Shown: one piece after another, positions 5,219-10,148 of the stretch
Position numbering within the stretch: position 1 is the stretch's first letter
Layout: every line of letters begins with the position of its first letter
Source: an uncultured Caulobacteraceae bacterium
GTDB lineage: Bacteria; Pseudomonadota; Alphaproteobacteria; Caulobacterales; Caulobacteraceae
Length of the DNA stretch: 10,148 nt
Reading direction: 5' to 3'
Assembly: GCA_903884915.1 (NCBI GenBank)
Contig: CAISGS010000519.1
Span: 1 to 10,148, forward strand
Notes under the pieces: model-generated
What the model was told of the DNA's origin: nothing
The model's database searches: none
Seen by the model: only the letters and a program-made list of their open reading frames with translations
Made by a program: the position numbers and the translations under genes

Positions 5219-7429
5219 ATGCGTACGAGCGCTCCGATCACGCGCGATCTTCTGCTCATTGGCGGCGGTCACGCCCACGCCCTTCTGCTCAAGATGTGGG
5301 GTATGTCTCCCCTGCCCGGCGTGCGGCTCACCTTGGTCAATCCAGACCCGACCGCGCCCTATACCGGCATGCTACCGGGCTTTGTCGCCGGTCACTATGA
5401 GCGTGATGAGGTCGAGATTGATCTGGTCAGACTGGCGCGATTTGCTGGCGCGCGCTTGATCCTTGGCCATGTTGACCGACTAGACCTCAAGGCCGGCCGG
5501 GCAAGCATCGAGGGCCGTCCGGATATCGCCTTTGACATCGCCTCACTCGATATCGGCATTGCTTCAGGACAGCCTCTGACGGTTGAAGGCGAGACAGCCC
5601 TTTGGCCCGCCAAGCCGATGTCGCGCTTTGCTCAAGGCTGGCACGCCCATCTTGACCAGGTGGCAGCCGGGAGCCGTCCAGCCACCGCTGCCGTCATCGG
5701 AGGCGGCGTGGGTGGGGTCGAGCTGGCCATGGCCATGCACCACCGCCTGAGGCGCCTATCGTCCGAGACGCGTGTGACCTTGATTGAGGCGGCCGACCAG
5801 ATCTTGCCCCTGGCGCCGCCGAGCATGCGCTATAGCTTGGGGCGAAAACTTAAAGACCCGAACATAGACCTGCGCCTCGGCTCTAAGGTGGATCGGGTCG
5901 AGGGGACCTGCGCTCATCTCACCAACGGCCAAACCGTCGAAGCCGCCTTCTTTGCGTCTGTGGCCGGGGCCTTGCCCGCCCCTTGGCTGGAACAGACGGG
6001 CCTGAGCCTGAAGGACGGCTTTGTCCGGGTTGACCAGACCTTGCGCAGCATCAGCCACGACACCCTCTTCGCGGTCGGCGACTGCGCCCATATGGACTTT
6101 AGTCCGCGTCCCAAGGCGGGGGTCTTTGCAGTCCGCCAAGCGCCCATCCTCTTTGCCAATCTGCAAGCGGCCCTGTCCGGAGGCCGGTTACGCCCATTTC
6201 ATCCCCAAGGGGATTATCTGAAACTGATCAGTTTGGGGGCCAAGGCTGCCGTCGCCGAAAAGTGGGGGATCAGCCTCAGCTTTCCAGGCCTTTGGGCGTG
6301 GAAAGATCAGATCGACAAGCGGTTCTTAGACCGTCTCAGCCCCCCATCGACACCGATGGAGCGCCTGACCTCGTCAGGCCCGGTAGCTCTGGACGTGATG
6401 GCGCTTGAACAGGCCCAGCCCCTTTGCGGGGGGTGTGGGTCAAAGGTTGGACCGGATGTCCTGAACGCCGCCCTCTGCGACCTCGAGGCACCGCGCCGCG
6501 CCGATATCGTGCGCGGTCGCGGCGACGATGCGGCGGTTCTGTCGATGGGAACGGAGCAGCAGGTCCTCACCTGCGACCACTTCCGTGCCTTTACGCTGGA
6601 CCCCTATGTTCTGGCGCAGATCACGGCCAACCATGCCTTGGGCGACATCTGGGCCATGGGCGCAGAGCCACAAGCGGCCTTGGCCAGCCTGATCCTGCCC
6701 GCCATGTCCGAAGCCAAGCAGACCGAGACCGTGCGCGAGATCATGGCAGGCCTACAGTCCGTAATCTCCGCTGCGGGAGCCGATATGGTCGGCGGCCATA
6801 CGAGCCTTGGGGCGGAACTGACGGTCGGCCTGACGCTCACCGGCCTGATGAACGGACGCACCGCTATCGGCCTTGGCGGCGCCAAAGTCGGTGACCGCCT
6901 GATCCTGACCAAGCCCATCGGTGTGGGCACCCTTATGGCCGCTGAGATGCGGGGCCTAGCCAAGGGCGATTGGGTTGCAGCGGCCCTTCGCCAGATGATC
7001 CAGTCCATCGGACCAGCGAGCCAGATCTTACGCAGCCAAGCCCATGCCATGACCGACGTCACCGGCTTTGGTCTTGCGGGTCACCTTCACGCGATGTTGG
7101 AACAGTCGGACCTATCGGGCCAGATCAGCCTTGAGGCCGTGCCTTGGTGCGATGGGGCGATCACACTGGCCAAGGACGGGGTCCATAGTTCGATCTATCC
7201 GCAGACCTCGTCGCTGGCGGGCAGAATGTCTGTTGATGGGGCCATAAGGCTAGACCCGCGCTTTAGCCTACTGTTCGATCCCCAAACGGCGGGCGGGATG
7301 CTCGCGGCTGTGCCTGCCGAGCAGATGGATGGATTAATGTCGCAAATGGCTGCGCTGGGCCAATTGGCTTGGATCATCGGCAGCCTATCGGCACCCACAG
7401 CAGGCCATCGCCTGACCGTTACAGCCTGA
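5219..7429 (+). CDS. selD: Selenide, water dikinase SelD with N-terminal FAD/NAD oxidoreductase domain
   Basis: This gene encodes a 736-residue two-domain protein. Residues 1 to about 385 are a pyridine-nucleotide-disulfide/NDH-2-like oxidoreductase: an FAD-binding GGGHAH (15-20) after LLLI, an NAD(P)-binding GGGVGGVE (161-168), and the second FAD motif AVGDC with D288. It has no obvious membrane anchor. Residues 403-736 are selenophosphate synthetase, which uses ATP, selenide and water to make selenophosphate, AMP and phosphate. CGGCGSK (403-409) holds the expected active-site Cys C406 and Lys K409. RGDDAAVL, a DIWAMGAEP helix, GGHTSLGAE and DVTGFGLAGHL match the ATP/metal-binding core. It is the Cys form, not the selenocysteine form. 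Such fusions are known in bacteria; the oxidoreductase half is thought to help deliver reduced selenium, but this is not settled. The stop overlaps that of convergent mnmH by 11 bp, and mnmH consumes the product. Confidence 0.96.
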   Translation: MRTSAPITRDLLLIGGGHAHALLLKMWGMSPLPGVRLTLVNPDPTAPYTGMLPGFVAGHYERDEVEIDLVRLARFAGARLILGHVDRLDLKAGRASIEGRPDIAFDIASLDIGIASGQPLTVEGETALWPAKPMSRFAQGWHAHLDQVAAGSRPATAAVIGGGVGGVELAMAMHHRLRRLSSETRVTLIEAADQILPLAPPSMRYSLGRKLKDPNIDLRLGSKVDRVEGTCAHLTNGQTVEAAFFASVAGALPAPWLEQTGLSLKDGFVRVDQTLRSISHDTLFAVGDCAHMDFSPRPKAGVFAVRQAPILFANLQAALSGGRLRPFHPQGDYLKLISLGAKAAVAEKWGISLSFPGLWAWKDQIDKRFLDRLSPPSTPMERLTSSGPVALDVMALEQAQPLCGGCGSKVGPDVLNAALCDLEAPRRADIVRGRGDDAAVLSMGTEQQVLTCDHFRAFTLDPYVLAQITANHALGDIWAMGAEPQAALASLILPAMSEAKQTETVREIMAGLQSVISAAGADMVGGHTSLGAELTVGLTLTGLMNGRTAIGLGGAKVGDRLILTKPIGVGTLMAAEMRGLAKGDWVAAALRQMIQSIGPASQILRSQAHAMTDVTGFGLAGHLHAMLEQSDLSGQISLEAVPWCDGAITLAKDGVHSSIYPQTSSLAGRMSVDGAIRLDPRFSLLFDPQTAGGMLAAVPAEQMDGLMSQMAALGQLAWIIGSLSAPTAGHRLTVTA

Positions 7430-8474
7430 GCATCAGGGCGGCGATCTGGTCGGCAGCGGTCTCTTGGCCCTCATCGTCCAGATTGGGCGGAATGATGGTC
7501 CCCAGACAGGGGCGGCTATCTTGGCGGCTGGACCGGCCATAGGCGGGATCATAATGGACCTCCATCAGGGCCTCGGCGAGACTGTCAAAGGCCTGATCCG
7601 CAACCATCTGTTTCCAGTCGGCGAGGCGTTGGCGACCATAGAGCGGTGGTAAACGGTCAATGGCCTCATAGAGCGCCGTCTCATCCTCGGAAATATCGCG
7701 ATAGGCCCGCACCAGATAGCCCACCCGGTCGGCGGGGGAGGCCTCAATGACAATGCGCCGCGCAGTCTGCATCGCCTTCCACAGGATCGGCGGCACCATC
7801 CGGTCGCCGATCTTGCTGGATTCCGCCTCAATCAATACCGGGCGGCTGGGATCGAGCGTGGCCATGGCCTGAAGCAAACGGCCTTCAAACATCTTTTGAC
7901 TGGGCTGACCGTCACGCGACATGGCCCCAAATACCGAGCCCCGATGGGCGGCCAGCCCTTCTAGGTCCAGCACCTGCACCCCGCGAGAGGCCATGCGCCC
8001 TAGGATTTCGGTCTTGGCCGAGCCGGTATTGCCATCGAGCAAGATCACCTTCAGCGAAGGCTCCGCATCATAGAGGCTCTCGCTGACAAAGCGCCGCCAA
8101 GTCTTATAGCCACCCGTCACCAGTACGGCCCGCCAACCGACCTGGCGCAGGACCGTGGCCATGGCGTTGGACCTCTGCCCCCCGCGCCAGCAATAGATCA
8201 GCGGCTGATAGCCCCCCGGTCGGTCGGCCAGCGTCGTTTCGAGATGATGGGCAATGTTACGGGCCACATAGGCCGCACCGATCCGCCGGGCGAGGAAGCG
8301 GGATTTCTGGACATAGAGCGTGCCGATCTCAACCCGCTCAGCATTGCTCAGCACCGGCAGATTGATCGCACCGGGCATATGATCTTCGGCAAATTCACCC
8401 GGACTGCGCACATCGATGATGTCGTCAAAGGCCGTCAGGGCGGCAAGGTCGATCTGGTCCAGCGTATCAGCCAT
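7419..8474 (-). CDS. mnmH: tRNA 2-selenouridine synthase
   Basis: This 351-residue protein (also SelU or YbbB) replaces sulfur by selenium at the wobble 2-thiouridine of tRNAs for Lys, Glu and Gln, using selenophosphate; a geranylated intermediate is known for the family. The N-terminal rhodanese domain starts with DVRSPGEF (21-28) and carries the active-site Cys C95 in YCWRGGQRS, the counterpart of E. coli C97. The C-terminal P-loop domain has GNTGSAKT (148-155), where the last Walker A Gly is Ala, then LDLEGLAAHRGSVFG (169-183), QPSQKMFE (190-197), and HYDPAYG near the C terminus. Length is close to the 364 residues of E. coli. The ATG at 8474 has AGGAG 5 nt upstream (8480-8484). It faces selD tail to tail, an arrangement consistent with one selenium module although not an operon. 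Confidence 0.95.
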   Translation of the reverse strand: MADTLDQIDLAALTAFDDIIDVRSPGEFAEDHMPGAINLPVLSNAERVEIGTLYVQKSRFLARRIGAAYVARNIAHHLETTLADRPGGYQPLIYCWRGGQRSNAMATVLRQVGWRAVLVTGGYKTWRRFVSESLYDAEPSLKVILLDGNTGSAKTEILGRMASRGVQVLDLEGLAAHRGSVFGAMSRDGQPSQKMFEGRLLQAMATLDPSRPVLIEAESSKIGDRMVPPILWKAMQTARRIVIEASPADRVGYLVRAYRDISEDETALYEAIDRLPPLYGRQRLADWKQMVADQAFDSLAEALMEVHYDPAYGRSSRQDSRPCLGTIIPPNLDDEGQETAADQIAALMLRL

Positions 8475-8612
8475 GTCCTCTCCTACCCTCGTGCGGCAGG
8501 CTTGGACAGTCTGTTAAGACCAGCCAGTTGGGCCAGAGGCTGAGATTTTCCTTAACGCGCGCCCATCCCTTCGGCATGATCAGTCATCGAGTCCTCAACC
8601 TAACGCCTGCGC

Positions 8613-8617
8613 AAGGA
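8613..8617 (+). promoter_or_regulatory. Ribosome binding site of the Tat-exported esterase
   Basis: AAGGA lies 9 nt before the ATG at 8627. This start gives a clean twin-arginine signal peptide; the open frame reaches back to 8528, but the extra 33 residues would bury the signal. The 152-bp region between mnmH and this gene shows no convincing promoter. Confidence 0.6.
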
Positions 8618-8626
8618 ACCCCCAAC

Positions 8627-9673
8627 ATGACTGAGATCAACCGGCGCGATCTTGGCCTTGGCCTCTTGGGTACGATTGCGGCCTCCAGCCTGCTGACAAG
8701 CTCTTCCGTTGCCGCCCCTGCCGGGACCACTGATCCCTTCGCCCTCGTCGATCCGGAACTCTTGGCAACGGCCAAGGCCTTGCCGCAGAACACCATCAGC
8801 AAAGTGACCTTACCGATGATGAGGGCTCGGCCGGGCATGCCGCCCAAGCCCGCCCCTGCGCCGCAGCCCGTGATGAAGACCATTTCCGGAGCCAAGGGCG
8901 CGCCGGATGTGTCAGTCATGGTGATTGACGGCACAGGCGGTCAGAAGGGTTGCCCGGCCTATCTGCACATGCATGGCGGCGGGTTCGTGGGCGGGCGTGT
9001 CGATGGAAACCCTGCCTCGCTGCAAGACATTGCCGCCACCTGCGGCGCCCTAGTGGTGTCGGTCGACTATCGCCTCGCGCCTGAGACGGCCTTCCCCGGC
9101 GCACTGGAGGACAATTACGCGGCTCTCAAGTGGATGAACCTCAATGCGGACGGCCTTGGCATTGATCCCAAGCGGATTGCCATTGGAGGCGAGAGCGCAG
9201 GCGGGGGCCATGCCGCCATGCTGGCCATCGCGGCGCGGGATCGCGGCGAATATGCCCTCGCCTTCCAACTGCTGATCTATCCCATGCTCGACGACCGGAC
9301 CGGCTCGACCAAGCCCGCTCCGGAGCATATTGGCCACTTCCTGTGGAATTCGGGCTCCAATCGGTTTGGCTGGGAATCCTTGCTCGGCATGGCTCCGGGC
9401 AGTGCCAACCCACCGGCTGGCTCAGTTCCTGCGCGGGTCAAGGACCTGTCAGGCCTGCCGCCCGCCTTCATCAGTGTCGGGGCGCTGGATCTGTTCGTGG
9501 ATGAGGATGTGGACTATGCCCGCCGCCTGATCGCGGCTGGCGTTCCGACCGAGCTGTTGGTCGTGCCCGGTGCCTATCACGGCTTCAATGGCTTGGTGCC
9601 CAAAGCGGCGGTCAGTGTGCGGTTCAACGCCCAAGCCCTCAATGCCCTCAAGCGCGGATGGGGCCTGTCCTAG
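8627..9673 (+). CDS. Tat-exported alpha/beta hydrolase, HSL-family esterase
   Basis: This 348-residue alpha/beta-hydrolase belongs to the hormone-sensitive-lipase (acetyl esterase) family, which hydrolyses short-chain carboxylic esters. The N terminus looks like a twin-arginine signal: N5-R6-R7-D8-L9, a hydrophobic stretch to L23, and a likely cut after A30 (VAA). The oxyanion motif is HGGG (H116-G119), the nucleophile elbow GESAG with S190, the acid D288 in ALDLFVDE and the base H318 in YHGFNG. The triad is complete. A Pro-rich segment (PKPAPAPQP) lies between the signal and the fold. Export as a folded protein would place it in the periplasm or outside the cell. The gene is divergent from mnmH and convergent with a second hydrolase of the same broad family. 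The natural substrate is unknown. Confidence 0.9.
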   Translation: MTEINRRDLGLGLLGTIAASSLLTSSSVAAPAGTTDPFALVDPELLATAKALPQNTISKVTLPMMRARPGMPPKPAPAPQPVMKTISGAKGAPDVSVMVIDGTGGQKGCPAYLHMHGGGFVGGRVDGNPASLQDIAATCGALVVSVDYRLAPETAFPGALEDNYAALKWMNLNADGLGIDPKRIAIGGESAGGGHAAMLAIAARDRGEYALAFQLLIYPMLDDRTGSTKPAPEHIGHFLWNSGSNRFGWESLLGMAPGSANPPAGSVPARVKDLSGLPPAFISVGALDLFVDEDVDYARRLIAAGVPTELLVVPGAYHGFNGLVPKAAVSVRFNAQALNALKRGWGLS

Positions 9674-9704
9674 CCTTAGCCAGAACAGCCCCCATCACGT
9701 CGAA

Positions 9705-10148
9705 CTATAGCGGTTCGCGGCAGAACCGCGCCAGATCATTGGCCGTATCCCGGCTGATATCTGGACAGCAGATGGCGAAGATCTCGACGCCATGGGTCGT
9801 GCCCATGACCTGTCGGCAGCGGGCATTGACGCCACTTTGCATCAGCAGGCGGTAGAAGTTGATACCCTCATCGCGCAGAGGATCGCACTCATTGACGCTG
9901 ATCACCGTCGGCGGCAGGCCCTTGACGTCGTCCGCCGTGGCAAAGGCAGGCCAAGCCAGAGGATTGCGCTCATTGAAGGCCTCGATGCCATAGGCCATGG
10001 CTCCGCGATTATTGTGCAGTTCAAGGAAGATGCCGTTATTTTCCGTAGAGGACGGATTTTGCGGCAGGGGCCACTCGCCGGCAATATAGGGGCAGAGGGC
10101 ATAGAGCCCCTTGATCAGGCCAATATCGCCGTCCTGCTTGAGCTTGAG
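9705..10148 (-). CDS. Alpha/beta hydrolase (HSL-type), C-terminal part (5' end outside window)
   Basis: The minus-strand frame is open from the right edge to a TAG at 9705-9707, giving the last 147 residues of an alpha/beta hydrolase. LPPTVISVNECDPLRDEG contains the expected catalytic Asp (codon 9882-9884) and TTHG the expected His (codon 9792-9794). Spacing and sequence around them match the HSL/alpha-beta-hydrolase-3 family. The nucleophile elbow and oxyanion HGG motif lie beyond the window. The C terminus has three Cys (CRQ, and the CC pair in FAICCPD) plus one in FCREP, unlike the cysteine-poor C terminus of its convergent neighbour. Any N-terminal signal cannot be judged. An ester-hydrolysing role is likely; the substrate is unknown. 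Confidence 0.87.
   Translation of the reverse strand, partial: LKLKQDGDIGLIKGLYALCPYIAGEWPLPQNPSSTENNGIFLELHNNRGAMAYGIEAFNERNPLAWPAFATADDVKGLPPTVISVNECDPLRDEGINFYRLLMQSGVNARCRQVMGTTHGVEIFAICCPDISRDTANDLARFCREPL
9710..9729. repeat. Perfect 7-bp hairpin at the convergent esterase junction
   Basis: GCGGTTC (9710-9716) and GAACCGC (9723-9729) form a perfect inverted repeat with a 6-nt loop. It covers the last codons of the minus-strand hydrolase and lies 37 bp beyond the stop of the plus-strand esterase. No T-run follows on either strand, so any terminator role would be weak or factor-dependent. Confidence 0.35.

Noticed and set aside
6425..6445. Selenocysteine codon in SelD or other in-frame TGA recoding
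   Set aside because: The active-site codons are TGC and TGT, and every gene reaches its normal family length without passing a TGA.
6424..6894. A 156-codon open frame inside selD in another frame
   Set aside because: It is a shadow of the SelD domain: Arg/Pro/Gly-rich, with no family resemblance and no Shine-Dalgarno of note.
8509..8520. GTCTGTTAAGAC as an operator between mnmH and the esterase
   Set aside because: Only 4 bp arms with a 4-nt centre; expected by chance and not placed next to a recognisable promoter.

Overview
This is a gene-dense, GC-rich chromosomal segment (roughly 60% GC by eye). The gene content fits an aerobic Alphaproteobacterium, perhaps near Caulobacterales or Sphingomonadales: paired acyl-CoA dehydrogenases, an acyl-CoA ligase starting MAWNFGDIL, HSL-type esterases and an oxidoreductase-SelD fusion. 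That placement is an inference from protein character, not from a marker gene. I see no insertion sequence, phage gene, CRISPR array, tRNA or rRNA, and no gap above 300 bases without a gene.

Layout. Bases 1-3249 (+) are a lipid or carboxylic-acid catabolism block: the C-terminal end of one acyl-CoA dehydrogenase, a complete second acyl-CoA dehydrogenase 4 nt downstream, and a fatty-acid-type acyl-CoA ligase. Bases 3253-5026 (-) hold a small PlsC-like acyltransferase and, upstream of it on the same strand, an exported metallo-beta-lactamase-fold hydrolase. Bases 5219-7429 (+) encode SelD with an FAD/NAD-dependent oxidoreductase domain fused to its N terminus. It meets the tRNA 2-selenouridine synthase gene mnmH/selU (7419-8474, -) tail to tail with an 11-bp overlap. 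Bases 8627-9673 (+) encode a Tat-exported HSL-family esterase, which converges on the C-terminal part of a second HSL-type hydrolase (9705 to the right edge, -).

How the genes fit together. The first three genes probably activate an acid to its CoA thioester and dehydrogenate it. Catalytic residues suggest that the two dehydrogenases form one heteromeric enzyme with only one active subunit type. SelD and MnmH form a compact selenium module: SelD makes selenophosphate and MnmH uses it to convert 2-thiouridine to 2-selenouridine in tRNA wobble positions. SelD here is the Cys form, and no selenocysteine gene is visible. The esterases and the MBL hydrolase could release acids for the CoA ligase, but that link rests only on proximity.

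I found no clear evidence of an undescribed system. The points most worth following up are the fused SelD facing mnmH, the split-active-site dehydrogenase pair, the secreted tRNase Z-like hydrolase, and several short perfect inverted repeats in leader and junction regions.
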